Part shown: positions 22,321 through 35,800 of the stretch, in pieces | How the letters are laid out: each line of letters starts with the position of its first letter | Numbering within the stretch: position 1 is the stretch's first letter | Source: Pithys albifrons albifrons | Taxonomy: Eukaryota > Chordata > Aves > Passeriformes > Thamnophilidae | Assembly (NCBI RefSeq): GCF_047495875.1 | Contig: NC_092464.1 | Span: forward strand, 7,598,737-7,662,736 | Length of the DNA: 64,000 nt | Direction of reading: 5' to 3' | The notes under the pieces: model-generated | Databases searched by the model: none | What the model saw: only the letters and a program-made list of their open reading frames with translations | Told to the model about the DNA's origin: nothing | Translations under genes and position numbers: made by a program

Positions 22321-22605
22321 AACAGAACCTATTGTGTTGGTAAAGAACTCTGAGATCACCGAGTCCAACCGAACACCACGGTGTCAACCAGACCATGGCA
22401 TTCAGTGCCACGTCCAGGCTTTCCTTAAACACCTCCAGGGACGGCGACTCCACCACATCCCTAGGCAGCCCATGACGATTCTAGTCACACTTTCGGTGAA
22501 GAAATTCCTCTTAATATCCAACCTAAACCTCCCCTGGTTCAGCTTAAGACTGTGTCCTTTTGTCCTGTCGCTGATTCCCTGGGAGAAAAGGCTGACCCGC
22601 ACCGG
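22310..22605 (-). mobile_element. CR1 LINE fragment upstream of XRCC2
   Basis: About 300 bp on the minus strand with standard CR1 3'-region blocks (inverted: a 'gagtccaac' stretch, 'catggcattcagtgccacgt', 'aacctaaacctcccctgg'). It begins about 180 bp upstream of the XRCC2 start codon, within the promoter region. The octamer tail is lost. Confidence 0.9.
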
Positions 22606-22708
22606 GAGGAGGCTGTTTGTTTATTCTGAAGTTTTTATTTTAAGTTTTTATAAGTTTGTGGGGGGGATTTTCCTGGTCCTGATGAAATGGGACAGGTGGC
22701 TGGGTCAG

Positions 22709-22957
22709 TGTGACTCAGGGGATGCTCCCTGTGACATGGGGGTAGCTGTGACTCGGGGGATGCTCCCTGTGACACCGGGATAGCTGTGACTCGGGGGATG
22801 CTCCCTGTGGCACCGGGGTAGCTGTGACTCGAGGGATGCTCCCTGTGGCACCGGGGTAGCTGTGACTCGGGGGATGCTCCCTGTGACACCGGGGTAGTTG
22901 TGACTCGGGGGATGCTCCCTGTGACACCGGGGTAGCTGTGACTCAAGGGAAGCTCAC
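22709..22957. repeat. 38-bp minisatellite upstream of XRCC2
   Basis: Six full and one partial copy of a 38-bp unit (starting TGTGACTC, containing GGATGCTCCCTGTG and ending GGGGTAGC). The array is highly homogeneous, with single-base changes between units. Because three units are 114 bp, it creates a repetitive open frame on the minus strand that is not a gene. Confidence 0.97.
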
Positions 22958-25900
22958 TCGCGTGGCCGTGATTAAACTCTTGACGCTTGAGAAATTGCTC
23001 TTTGCCAAAGCCAGCTCTCAATTGTGGCTTAAATTAAAAGGGGTCTAGAATGTTTTAAATATGTCCCTGGAATGAACTACTGGACTTGCTTGGTGCAGGA
23101 TGCCCCGGGGCAGGAGCCGATGTCCAGTGAGTCCCTCTGTCAGCAGGATCTGCTCCTCCCCAGGACTACAACTTGTCTACTGATGTTGTGCCACCTGGGG
23201 AGGCCAAGAGGGATGGCCACAGGGAGAGTATGGGAGAACCAGTTTGTGTTTTCCATAGGCTAAGTGCAAAACCAGCAGGATAAGAATAGCAGCTCCCAAT
23301 ATCTGCATATCAAAGGGCTGTAAAGATACCATCCCTTCAGGTCTAGCGAGGTCAGCGGTGATACTGCACGTCCTTACAGTTAAGAGGAGAAACTGGTGGT
23401 GGAGTTCTTTGTTTTTTCAAAGACATCATGTTTGCCTGTAGGAAACAATTTCTTCTAGCTTGGTCCCAAATCCACCACAATCAGAAAATCTAACCTCAGA
23501 TGAAAGCTTTGTTTCAGCCCAAAATATTCAGCTCCAATTCAAAACACCCTGTTGTTGCCACCTGACTCACTCAGGTTTTAGATGGATGCCACCAGCCAGA
23601 TTTAACTCTACTTAAACCTCCAGTTTTAGTCTCCAGTTGTAATTCTGCTCATTACAGCACAGAAGGGAGATGGTCTCTGCACAGCTGTAGTAGCCTTTCT
23701 TCTTTTCTGTGCATGGATACACATGCCAAATTACCAAGAACATGGAAGGTGATCTCTAGTGAGAAAGACTTGGATGGCTGAGAGAAGCACAAAAATGCAA
23801 CTGCAATACTTCTGGTTTAATTGTATTGAAGGAAGTTTCTGTTCTGCCAACATAAAGGACAGACAACCTTGAGAGCTGTGTGTCTGACTATACTTACAGC
23901 ACCTCAGTGGTCTGGGCCACTGAAGAGTTCAAAAGATTTCTTAATTAGTAGTGATTGCCCTCAAAGCAATGACTGATGAGTGACGTAGCTCAAGAAGAGA
24001 GTGGACTCGCTGTGACTTATGACAAAGACACTACTCACTGCATCAGCAACGTGATTTTTAAAAAATAATTATAGGTTCTTTTTTACTCTTCTCTAATTAA
24101 AGACATTGCACTAAATTTTAAAAAGTGATTGTTACTTGAATTTAGAGCCATAAAATACACAGCACAGATAAATGAAGCCCACTCCTATCTCATGACTTAC
24201 CACTGCAAGTATCCCAGTAGGGTTCTGTGGGAGCTCCTCTACGGCACAGGTGAAGACAGTTTTGGTATCACAAACTGTGATGAAGTGTCACAGTTCAATG
24301 GAGATCAACTAACAAAGATCCAACAGAGAGAGGGTAAATGCACTGAATTTACCTGAGCAGTTGGGAAAAAAAGGATATTTAATTACTTGAAATAGTATGT
24401 AACGATTAGAAATCTGTAAATCAAATACACTGGTCACCTTGATAGGCAGATTGCATGTCAGCAGTCAGAATTGCTGGCATCTTACCACATTTTGTAATAT
24501 TTTATCAAAGCTGTCTATGTATTTCTCATCCTTCTTTTTTTTAATTTTTGTTTATTTTCCACCCTGGCTTTATTGATTTGGCTCCTTAGGAGAAAAACAG
24601 TAACATAGGTAAGGAGGAAAACTCTTTACCATTTCAGCAGAGCCAGGATTTTAATTGTATACTCTATTTTTGCGGTGGGGTTGTGGTAGACTAGTTTATT
24701 TATTTACTTATTTATCTATTTGTCCTTTTATTTATTTAATTCTGATTAATTCTCTCATATTTTCCTGTAGCATTTCTAAGTGATAGTGTGTGATCCAGGA
24801 ATACAGCATCTCACACACTCCTTACTCTTCCTTCTTAACCAGCAGAAACCTCCTCAATGCAGTGCAGCTATAAGTAGCTCAGAGTTTCCAGGGTCTCTGT
24901 GCCACAGCACACCTGTTTCCACAGACAGAAAATTACTCTTCCTTTGTTTGGCATGTGGGGAGCCTGAGGGTGCCCCTCAAGCCACAGGTACTGCTCATGT
25001 AGCAATTCAGCAGCAAGAACAGGGACTTTTTTAACGGTAGAAAGATCAGACTCCAGGGGTGAGCATTTCTGTTCTTACGAAGTGTGTATTCTGGAGAAAA
25101 TTCCTCTTTCCTAATTTTGATTTTGAACATTCACCACACTGAGATGCTGTATTTTCCACTGGATGTGTTTTAGACCTTCACCACATGGAGAGAAAACGAC
25201 AGTGCAAAAGAGGAAGGTATTTAAAGTGGAGTCGTAGCCCTTAGCAAAATAATTTTTTCATTATTAGTATTTGTTCATTCATACATTCACTATTGTTAAT
25301 TTCAGCCAACAGAAGGAAACTGGGCTGGATTCTGGGGAAGGAAGGGCTGGCCCAGGTGCCCCAGGGCTGTAGACAACCAAGTCTACTGTTTATATAAACA
25401 TTTAATTTCTATTTAAAATGTAAAGGTCTACATTTAAATTGCCAGTTGGTCTATAATAGTCTAAAGAATTAGATTATTAGACTTTAGACTGCTGGTTTAA
25501 AGAACTAACACCCTATCCTGGAACAAGGCCTGAGGTAAGAGCTTAAGCAAAAGGGAAAAACATGACAAAAACCAATGTGGTGACAAGAAAGTTAGATAGT
25601 ATGAAGAGGTTTGAAAAAAAACACATCAAAATTTTATATTTAATAAATTAATAGCTAATTTAGAAACTGGAATGCAAATGTTTCCTCCTTTATGCATTTT
25701 TTTCCAGCCACAGAGAATTTGCTCCACCATAAGCTTCATAATTTTGAGTGTACTGTCACTTAATGTTCCTCACAAGATTTGTGTGGGTGACATTCCAGCA
25801 CAAACCAGCTCCAAACAGATCTTACAGCTTGAAAACAGTGTCTGTTCATATAGTTGAATTAAACTCTTTCAGTAAAGTCAGTTGTTGTCTTCATAATTAA

Positions 25901-26105
25901 CCTAGACTCTTAAATACCTCCACTCCCAAGGTGACAAAGTCACCCTCCCAAAAGTCATTAAACAGAAGAACCACTCTAAGAGGTAAAACATAAAGGTCTC
26001 ATTTTCTACTTGAGTCTTATCTACTCCTTTGTGTAGTAATGCTTTGAATTAAAAAAGTCTACCAGCTAAAGGCCATATCAAAGTTTCAAGTAGACCTCAG
26101 AAGGA
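22958..26105. other. Intergenic region, nothing recognised apart from simple repeats
   Basis: AT-rich sequence with a (TTTA)n-like stretch at about 24695-24740. The short open frames lack similarity and splice context. Confidence 0.5.

Positions 26106-26169
<64 letters not shown>
26106..26169. repeat. (TAA)n microsatellite
   Basis: About 21 uninterrupted AAT/TAA units, followed by an imperfect GCA/GTA stretch. Confidence 0.98.
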
Positions 26170-26642
26170 GCAGCAGCAGTAGTGGTAATAAGAATTAAGA
26201 CTTAAGGTACATTTTGGATCTCCATGTAGTGAACAGTCCATTGGATTATTTGCAAACTCTCTGTTGTGTGACTCCTCCAGTTTCATGAAGCAGATTTTGG
26301 CCCTACTGTTCCAAGTTTCTCTCAGTGAATGAAGTGATCTGTCACTAAGTTTTATTAGATTTTTTTTTGGAGCAGATGGCTGATTCTTTTTACCTGGAGA
26401 GCTGCCATTTTCTTTAGATATATCTCCATTTGTGTGGTAGTCTGTTCATTTGAGAAATAAGTAATTTAAATTACAAGAGTGCTATAATTTCACTGACCTC
26501 AGAAAAAGGTGATAGGTTTGCTATATAAATTTCCTACATTTTGATGGAAAAAACCCAGAAAGAAAAGAATTTAATCCACTTGTAGCTCGACTGCTAGCTG
26601 TGAAAAAGCAAGTGCACATCTTTATTCAGTTCTGGCATCTGT

Positions 26643-26770
26643 GATCATAGCATGGTTTGGGTTGGAGGGACCTTTCAAGCTCATCTAGTTCCAATTCCTT
26701 TGCCATGGGCAGGGACACCTTCCACTAGACCAGGTTGCTCAAAGCCCCATCCAGACTGGCCTTGAATAGA
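26643..26770 (-). repeat. CR1 3'-end fragment
   Basis: Reverse-orientation CR1 blocks: GGTTTGGGTTGGAGGGACCT, then a TGCCATGGGCAGGGACACCT stretch, then AGCCCCATCCAGACTGGCCT. It is an older, diverged subfamily with the octamer tail reduced. Confidence 0.85.
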
Positions 26771-28494
26771 GTTTCATAGCCAGTTGCTGGATATTCTGCT
26801 TTACATTTCAGCTTGCGGGTTTACATCATGAATAAATTTGCTCTGCATAGCCATTCACCTGAGTTTCTGTCTAGATTTTTTATTTCTGCAGGTTCCTTTC
26901 ATCAGTTTGTATTCCTAAGCTGGAATCATTCCTTGTTTGTACAAGGTTCTTTTCCTGCTGTCCTCTGAATAATCCTGCACTGACTGTGAAGTAGCCAGAT
27001 ATGCCTTACTGTGACAATCACACAGACAAGGACTGGTTTTCTATTGGTAACTCGGCCAGGGGTACTTTCTTGCTTTTCTTTGGGCAGTGTAAGGTTAGCA
27101 ATAAATTGACTCAGGCTTACAGAGAACACATCGTTTGTAAAGGCACCTTCCAGCCAGCTGTGCCTACAGATCAAATTTTGGTTTCAGTACTTGAGCTCTG
27201 ACCTGCAGTTCACAGAGGGATAGATCTTGTGAACTTCCATCACTGCTCATACCACACTGCCAGGAATAATGCAAATTTTGCCTCAGTCAGACATGCTTGT
27301 GAAAATGTTCTCCACCTACTACAGCACTGTTCAGTGAAGTATGAATGATCTTTCTGAGTACATCTCCTGTGAGTTCCGCTTTGCTTGAGTGTTGATGCCC
27401 TTACAATCCCCAAGTTTTACAAAGAATCCATGCAGGTTGGCATGTGTGACCTTGCTGAAAAATTCACACAAACCCTAGGGCTGTCAACAGGAGTGAATCA
27501 GTATTTTAATTAACTAGCTATGTGTGCCATCCTGGGCACATGTCTAAAATGTGTATCCAGGTAGTTGGCACTGAGTTCAAGCTGACTGGTTTTCCTTGGT
27601 GAAAGCAAACTGGAATTTGCCCCTTGTGGTACAGAGATTTAATGGTACAGTTCAAATGTGCATTTCTAACACTAAATGTTGCTTCTACCAGAAGAATAAC
27701 TGTATAATCCAGGCCATTTCTTTTTTTTTTCTTCCTTTTTTTTTTAACTGACTAGGGAATCCCCATTTTCTCCTTTTTACACAAATTTAGCATTAAAGTT
27801 TCTGTTTTCTGTAATCCCCACAGACCTCCTGTCAGCGTGGAATATACATCTATTTTTTTTCTTTTTGATCTTAACACTTGTAAGTAATAAATAATTGATT
27901 GCCCAAGGAATTCTGGGAATATATTCAGCCTTAAATTGAGCACTAAACTATTTGCAAATGTGCTTAGGCACTAGCCCAAAAGATACATCAAAAGAATGTC
28001 AATGGATATTGGGAAGTGAAGTGCCATCATATGTTAGAATTAGGAAGCGTAAAATATAAGTAGAGAGATAACAGCTGTCAGATCTGCTACCGGTAGTAAT
28101 AGAAAAGGGTATGTTTTTATAGAAGGCTATAAACTGATGTTCAAGTTAGACCACACTTTCACCTCAGTAATGACACTCCAGACCCTATTCAAGGAATGCC
28201 TTAGTTTTGGCTTTTCTTAAAACTGGGGCTCGACAGTGCACTTACCCCAGAGAGACCTACAACTGAGCCTGAATGGCCTGTGAGATCCCTCTGTTAGAAA
28301 CAACCAGGGTGTATTTACTGCAGTGACAGTCCATCTTTGGTACTGAAGACAGATTTTCTGTGGCAGTCTGACTTCACCATGGCTCCAAGCCCTGACATAA
28401 GCTTGGTCAGTAAGGCTGTGCTGCTGTGAGAAAACTGTCTGTAGGGTCTGAGGTAACCTGACTACACCTGCACTGCTGTGTCATACCTCAATAT
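26771..28494. other. Intergenic region, nothing recognised
   Basis: Unremarkable AT-rich sequence with a T-rich tract at about 27720-27746. No exon or repeat family was identified. Confidence 0.45.
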
Positions 28495-28977
28495 CTGGAT
28501 GTCTGTGGGTCCAGAGAAGAGCATCAAGGGTGGTGAAGGGACTGGAGCACAAGTCCTATGGGGAGAGGCTGAGGGAGCTGGAGTTGTTTAATCTGGAGAA
28601 GGGGAGGCTTAGAGGTGACCTCAGCACTGTCTATAACTACCTAAAGGGAAGTTATAGCCAGGTAGGGGTTGGTCTCTTCTCCCAGGCAGTCAGCAATAGG
28701 ACAAGGGGGCACGGGCTCAAGCTCTGCCAGGAAATTTAAGTTGGAAATCAGAAAAAAATTCCAGAGAGAGTAATCAGGCATTGGAATGGCCTGCCCAGAG
28801 AGGGGGGAGATTCACCATTCCTGGAGATTTTTAAACTGAGATTGGACATGGCACTGAGTGCCATGATCTGGCAAAGGGACTGGAGTTGGACTAAGGGTTG
28901 GAGTTGATGGTCGCGGAGGTCTGTTCCAACCCAATCGATTCTATGATTCTATGATTCTATGATTCTATGATTCTATG
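28495..28977 (+). mobile_element. CR1 LINE 3' end with octamer tail
   Basis: About 480 bp of 5'-truncated CR1 in plus orientation. It reads through the conserved 3' coding end (encoding a [24 protein letters not shown] segment) and the 3' UTR, and ends in five exact ATTCTATG octamers at 28938-28977. This tail is diagnostic for avian CR1. The open segment at 28530-28739 is the LINE's own ORF2 remnant. Confidence 0.95.
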
Positions 28978-29114
28978 AAATGTAGGCATTGTATGATGTT
29001 GGCCTTGCCTCTGCCACTGAAGCTCGAGTCTGCTCTTCATGGAGCGCATCCTCTGGGAATCCAGTTACAAACAGACAAAGAGCAAGTTGGTAATGGCAAG
29101 GAATAGTGAGGATG

Positions 29115-29860
29115 GATTTATTTACCAATGACAAATTGTACTTGACCACCCTGTTTGCATTTTATGGTGAAATGGCTGGCTAAAATGGTGAGAGGAGAAC
29201 GCTGGATGTAATACAACTTTTCTTCAGTGAGGCTTTTGACACCAGAGCACCCTTATCTGCAAGATGAGGAAGCATATCTTGGATGAACAGACTGTTAGAT
29301 CAGTTGAAAACTGCCTGGACCACAAGGTTTGAAGAACATATCTCAATGGACTGAAACTCAGTTAAGTACCCCAGTCTTGGTCCTGGGGCTGCTGGTGCTC
29401 AGCATTTTCATTGTGATCATTGAGAGAGAGAGCAAACTCCAAAAACTTGTGTATAATGCTAAATAAAGGAAAATGACTAGCACCCTGAAAAACAGACCTT
29501 CAGTCCAGAGGGGTCTTGAAACTCTTGTGGATTGGACCTTAAGATATCTAGTAAGATGTGTGAACCTTGGTACCTGAAGCAGAATAACCTCATGCAGCAA
29601 TCACAGACTGGGAACTTACTGTGAGAACCAGAAAGTCATGGCAAATTTGAGGGCAAGGGCCACAGTTTGCATCTCGGGAGATTCAAACTGGACCTTAGCA
29701 GAATTTCTCTCATAGGAGGACAGTACAGCACTGGAATACATTATATACATATTATGGAAGAGTTGTAAAATCTCAGTCCTTGAAGATTTTCAAGACTCAG
29801 CCAAATAAATCCATGGCTGGTTTGATTTATAGTTGGTGACTGTCTGTCTTCGAGTGGGAG
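29115..29860 (+). repeat. Eroded LINE (CR1-like) fragment
   Basis: Scattered matches to the CR1 reverse-transcriptase and 3' region in plus orientation: a 'gaggcttttgacac' block, a 'gtaccccagtcttggtcctggg' equivalent of the CR1 'ccccagggctcagtactggg' region, and a downstream block like 'cagtccttgaagattttcaa'. It is heavily mutated and the boundaries are approximate. Confidence 0.5.
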
Positions 29861-32800
29861 TTTGGTTCAGATGGTCTTTAGGAGCTTATTCCTGTTTCCC
29901 TGATACTGCAATCCTTGTTTCCACACAGCAGCTAGAAGAGTTACAAGTGAGTTTGTTAGGTTTTCCTTGCTTGCATGTTTCTTAGAAGTTCCAGTCTGTG
30001 CAAACTGGACATCTGTGACCATGTGTGTAAATTGGAGATGGCTTTGCAATGACTTTTTCAGAGGCCTTTCTGTCTCCTGGTACTGTGGAAAGCTGCATCA
30101 TCCACAAGGGATGTTACATCAGCCTCAGAGATTCTCTTGTGTAATGCAACTTGCAGCAACTGCTATGAAGTTGCACATGTGGAGTGTTGCAAAGAGAACC
30201 TGCTGCACCCATGTTGTCTGGCATGCTTGTGGTTCTTCTGTCATGATGATGGAAGATGCTCATGGGACCAACACAGAATTGAGTCAGTCAACAGTTTCAT
30301 GATCTGAGGTTCTCCTGTCAGAAAATACAGACTAGCAGAAAACAAAAAGTTTGTGGGGACTCTTTTGGTTGAATAACAATGGGTTGGTTGGAGTTCTCAT
30401 TCTCAGAAACTTCAAGGGGAAGTTCTTTGGAAGTTGGCAATTTCTGTGTGAAAACTGCCCTTTGAAACTTTTTCTGATAGCTCTTAAAGTTAATTGCACT
30501 AAGATATTTGACTGAAAAAAGGCTTTAGTTGAGATGAAACATTAAAAAAATGTTGGCTCACTGGTGAATTAGAGTACAAGACTTTGCTCTTTGTGTTTTG
30601 AAATATCAAAACTCCCCTAGGATGGGAAACCTCTTCCTACTGTTAGTTAAAGAAAATACCAATCTAGGTTCTATTAGGTTAGATGGCTTGTTGAGGTCTG
30701 GGAACACCATCCTGTATTTTGAATTCCTGTATTCAGTGTGTTCTGACACTTTTGCAAAAAGTCACTTTGAGATAAGTAGCCTTTCTCTTAATTTTCACAT
30801 GCATTCACTTTGCTTATGTTTGTACCTATTTCAATGACTGATTTCCTGTACATGCCCTCACAATGCTGCTGATATGAATGTTCTCTGAAGCAGCAAAGTT
30901 GTAAGGCAACGTTCAAGTACATCTGAAGAAAATGAATTCCAAGTAAATATATAAAAATATATAAACTACAATTTATTTTCATCAACTGTATGATCTGTGC
31001 ACTCACATAAGCAGTGATGGCTTGAATCTTCTGATGATGCATGTTTACAACAAACTTGCTGAGGGATAATTTACAAAAATAGTTATTTTACAGAAATATT
31101 TGAAAAAAAAGGTTAGAACTGAGATTTGGTAATGGTAGTCTCTGGGGGAAAAGTATATGATAACATCCTTTCTCTGGAAATGGGGTTTTCTGACATACTT
31201 TCTCAGCTTATGTACATCATGAAAACATGGTCACCTCTTTCCCTGCCATAAGCTTTCATAAGCTGTGCAGCACTGAAAAGTGTTCTACTGAAACATTAAG
31301 CACTTCTCTAAACCAAATCTGAGTAATTTAAGATTTTCAATGTGCAGGCTGATGTTGCAATTGCCTGTTTGCTTTAAGACAACATAAATTGAAGGTGCTC
31401 CTGGAAGATGTGAACCCTCTCTGTGCTGCACGTTCCTGCTGCCTCCTTTGGGCTGTGCTGGTGGTTGTGCACTGAGCCAGCTCAGCCCTGTGATCCGGCT
31501 GGGACCTGACAGAGGTGACAAGAAGGAATCTACCCCGGTTTCAGTGCTCAGTCCCTGGATGTGGAGATGGCAATGTGAAGCCAGAAGTGAGAGAGAGAAG
31601 GACATACTGGCAGCCTGAATTTAGCTTGGCCAAAAGAGACTACAGTGGCAGGGAGACTTGGAAAAAATATCCCATTTCACAGTCCAAGGGAATTAGCCAA
31701 CAACTGTGATTTAAATCATTAATTACAAGTATCTCTGCTTACATATGACTATGCATTGATTTCTGTATGGCTAGATGAACTGTGTCATTGCTTTGTTTGA
31801 TCATTTTATTACCATTTAGTTTCAGTCTCCTTTGTTCCTATGGCTTGTTCCCTTGTTGTGCTTTGCCTGTGGGATATTTCAATCCTGGCAGCAGCCACAT
31901 GCTTCTCTCTTTACAAGCAGTTCCTTGACTTGTGTCCTTTCCCACCCCATGCCTGTTCCTCAGTGGCAGCAGTGACTTGGCACAGAAAATGATGGTTTGC
32001 TGATTACCAGAATACTGTCTTCTCAGGGGCCGCCAGGTGTTGACCATGGCAGGAGTAGTAAAAGTCAATTCTCTTTTTCTCAGGGTTGTCCAACTCCCTT
32101 TCAGGGAAACAGGAGGTGAACCAGGCCCAGCCAGTGCTGCAATGCCTGCTGACGTTCTCCAGCTGTGCACTGCTCATCTGCTTCTGTTCTTTAATTCCCC
32201 CCCCACCTCCGTTTTGCTGGATGAAGGTAATGACAATGTGGGATTCTAAATATATCTGAGCCGCTTGCAGGTTCTGTGATTGCACTGTGGGTTGTGTGAA
32301 ATCTGCAGCCAACAGTTCAGCTGCTCACAATGTTGCTTTAGGTGAGAACCTGCTGAGTGCCCTAGGACAAAGTTGAAGACACAGCAGAGCCCATGGGCTA
32401 GCACACTGAGGGAGATGTTGGCAGCGGCTGCCTGAATCCCTCTGCTTGTTACAGGTAAAGTCCCCGCAGCAAAATCATGAGTGCATTCAGTGGCAGATCC
32501 CTGTTGCAATGAATTAGATACTTGCTAGCACACAAAGATTCATCAAGTGAAGCATTTCAGGTCGTGAGGACATCCATCCTCACAAGAGCACCCCAGGAGT
32601 ACTTGATCCCAGTGAGGGAGTTATTTTTTTAGGCTGCAGGCCTCAGACCTGATGAAGAAGTCCCTTCTGCTCCCTCACCTCCTCCTACTTCCAGCAACTT
32701 CTTCCCACTCCTTTACTCCTCCTTCTGCTACACTGGCACAAGCATTTGGGCATGTGGTGAAGTGCAAAGGGAGAGGTAATCTGGCTTAAAAAAAACCTGG

Positions 32801-35800
32801 CTGAAAAAGAAGAGGTGGGGGTTAGCTAGCTCAGCTCCCAGCTCTGATTTATTTGCAGCAACCTAGGAGGTACAAGGAGGAACGAGGTAGGAGCAGGGAC
32901 TCCTTAAGCAGGCAAAGCTGCTGAAAATAATGCTTATCAGGCTATGATAGTATTTCCTTTTTGTGATGACTTCTTCCTGCCACCTGCAAGGAGACAAGAC
33001 AGCCCTGTTGCAGATTGCTTGGTGAGGATGGGGAGGAAATAACCTGCTCACAAGTGCTGGGCACCAACTGGGCATCAAAGAAGAATTTAGAAGAAGCTGT
33101 CAAGTGATAGTCAAATTCTATATTCTAGTTTGGCATATGGTTCAGTTTAAAACAACAGTTTTTCACTAGTGAAGCTCTTAATGGTTTGAACCTCACTACC
33201 CCTAAACAGAGAAACTACCATTTAGTTCAAAGCACTGATAAGAGAGACCATTGGACCATTAGAAAATCATCCACTGAAAGGGAAATATATCCTTGGTTTA
33301 TATTAAGGAGTATCTCATATGTACTCCAAAACTTAATCATTTTTGTTATTTATAAAATATCTTTCTACACATTTTTATTGTGATGTTAAATATTATCATT
33401 ATGTACACAAGTATATTTATCTGTATCTCCTGACCTCCTTTGTTTTTCAGTCTCAGTTACCTCTTGGCCTCTGGAGATAACTGGAGGTTGCAGAGAGTGT
33501 TTGCAATGAGTCTGTTTGAAAGTGACTCTGGGGAATCTGAGGTTGCACAAGTGCTTTAGAAAACTCAACCAAGGACCTGAATATACCAAACAGCTTCAGG
33601 CAATAGGTTAAAATGAAATAATGCTTCAAAACTAAGTCCTGGCCATCAGGCAGTGATTCCAGGTGAAGACAGATAGCTCAGATGGCATGTCAGCATGCTG
33701 GAGGCAACTACACCTCTCCTGTGTGTAATGAATGTATGAGATGACAAAGCCTGTGGGCTGAGGAAGAAGCTCTTAGGGTAGTTGATGTATCTGAGACAAG
33801 GTGCCTGACTTGGGACTGCCTAGGAGGTGTCTCTGTCCCTTACAGATCAAGAATACTGAGCGCCAGGAGGGTAAGAAGTGATTGACGCACTATGAAATGG
33901 AAAAATACAAGCAGTCACTCAGTGGGAAACAGATTCCTGCCTCCTGGAGGTGTTTATCAGTAGGGAGTCGGATTGATGCTTAGTTTCTTGCTGGCCCACT
34001 GAATGTTGCCCTCTTTGCAGCTCAATGACCAGCTGCCATAGGAGATGCTTGGGAGTGGCACTGAACATTTTATATTCTGATGGCTGGAAGATCTTGCTAC
34101 AGAAGTGGGAGCAGTGAAAAAGAGAAGTCTGAGTCTTTAACATCTTAGGGGTGTGCTGCAGACACTGAGTTATGATCAAAAGCCTACCATTACCATCTCC
34201 AGCCATGTTCCTCAGTGAACTCCCATGTGTAAGGCTCACTTGGGAATACTAAGAAAAAATTTTATTTTACTTTTTCCAGGGAGCTTTGCTCGCAGCAAAA
34301 TTCTGAGGCAGCCTGTAGGGGCTCAGCATGTTTCTTCTTTTTCAGACGTCAGGTAAGTTTGTATTCCAAAGTGATGAGAAAAGTTGACATATACATACAC
34401 ACGCATACATATACACCTTAAGTATGTTCAGAAGTCATTTGGTGCTGCAGTAAGTGGCCAAAATTACTATGTGAGTTCCCCAAACTGGCTGATTTGTTGA
34501 TGATTTAAGTGGGGAGAATTTGGCCTTTAATAAACCAGGCAGGCTTTTTCAAAAAATACTGAATTATGTCAGAGAAGTACATTATAGAACAAGCCCCTGG
34601 TATTTCACTTTTTTCTCATTCCAGCAGGAATGCTGGGGGCAGGGGTGTGGTGCACACAGATGACCATGACATTGCCATTAGAAAGTATGCAAGGGCTCAC
34701 AACATGATGATGCAGTGACTATTCCTGTGGTGTGCTGGGTAGACTGGGACTGCTGGATAATCTTTATTACCTCATTCTATGGAACTCTGAGCTCCTGAAT
34801 TACATTAGAATCTCATATTTCATCTACAAAGCTGTGAAGAAAATACATTTTTCAAACAGTATGAAACATTTTTCTTCCCTATATTTTTTCAGGCCACTTC
34901 CATACCTTTCCTGAGGGAGCCAGAGTGCCTGGCTAAGTGGAAAAGTACTACTGGGCCTGCAATAAATATGTAAGATAAAACTTGCCTATTGTAAAGAGTG
35001 CAGCTGCTTGATGGCATCTGCGTATTTTGTCAGTGTGTGATTCCCACTTTCCTCTTGTCAGGCTTTGAGATTATTAGCACTGAATCTTCACCTCACTGCT
35101 TGCATCTACTGATAGTGTTTCTTACTTTGAACCTCATGGTGTGATAGTTGAGCTGCTGTAATGAGAGCTGACTTTATGCAAAAAAAGCCCCCACAAACAG
35201 CAAAACAAAACCAGCTGAGGAAAGGCATGGCACCCACACAAGTCCCAGAGAGGTACTTCTCTGCTCCAAAGACTTGCTACAAACCTTAAGGTTTCTTACA
35301 GTGGGAGTATAGGCAAGAGGAAATCTGATATGCAAGGACTCATAGGGTAGTGGCCATGCTTGGCTGCCTCACTTGGGGGTCTACTTGTTGTGTAGGTAAA
35401 TACATTTAATTTAACTTTGATCTAGTTTGCTTGGGCAACAAAGCAGGATGAAGAGATCAATGGAAGCACCACCCACTTGGTTAATCACCCACAGCCCACT
35501 CTGTGCTGCTGCATCGTCACTGCTACCCATACCTGAGATATACAGATTAGGAACAGTTTGCATATATTTACAGGTGCTGCAATTGTATTTTTATTTCTAG
35601 TTGCAGAATAGACCTGTTGCATTATGGTGTACTTGGAGGTATTGTGTGAAACCAGGTGTCCACAGACTTGAAAGTCTTTGTTTTCGCAAACACCGATGCT
35701 GTGATATAGAAGACTTGAAACACAGGGGTTTGCCTTTATACAGTACGAGTAGTATCAAAACATTTTGTCATTCAGTAGCAAAATTCTGTACTTCATGAAA

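Noticed and set aside
21659..22456. A 265-codon open frame on the minus strand through the XRCC2 CpG island
   Set aside because: It contains exon 1 in frame but reads through a perfect GTGAGG donor into GC-rich intron sequence. The Arg/Pro/Gly-rich translation is a by-product of few stop codons in CpG-island DNA.
22709..22957. Regular direct repeats that might suggest a CRISPR array
   Set aside because: The units are contiguous without unique spacers, in vertebrate DNA. It is a minisatellite.
22635..23021. Repetitive 128-codon minus-strand frame
   Set aside because: Generated by the 38-bp minisatellite, whose three-unit period is a multiple of three. No start context or domain.
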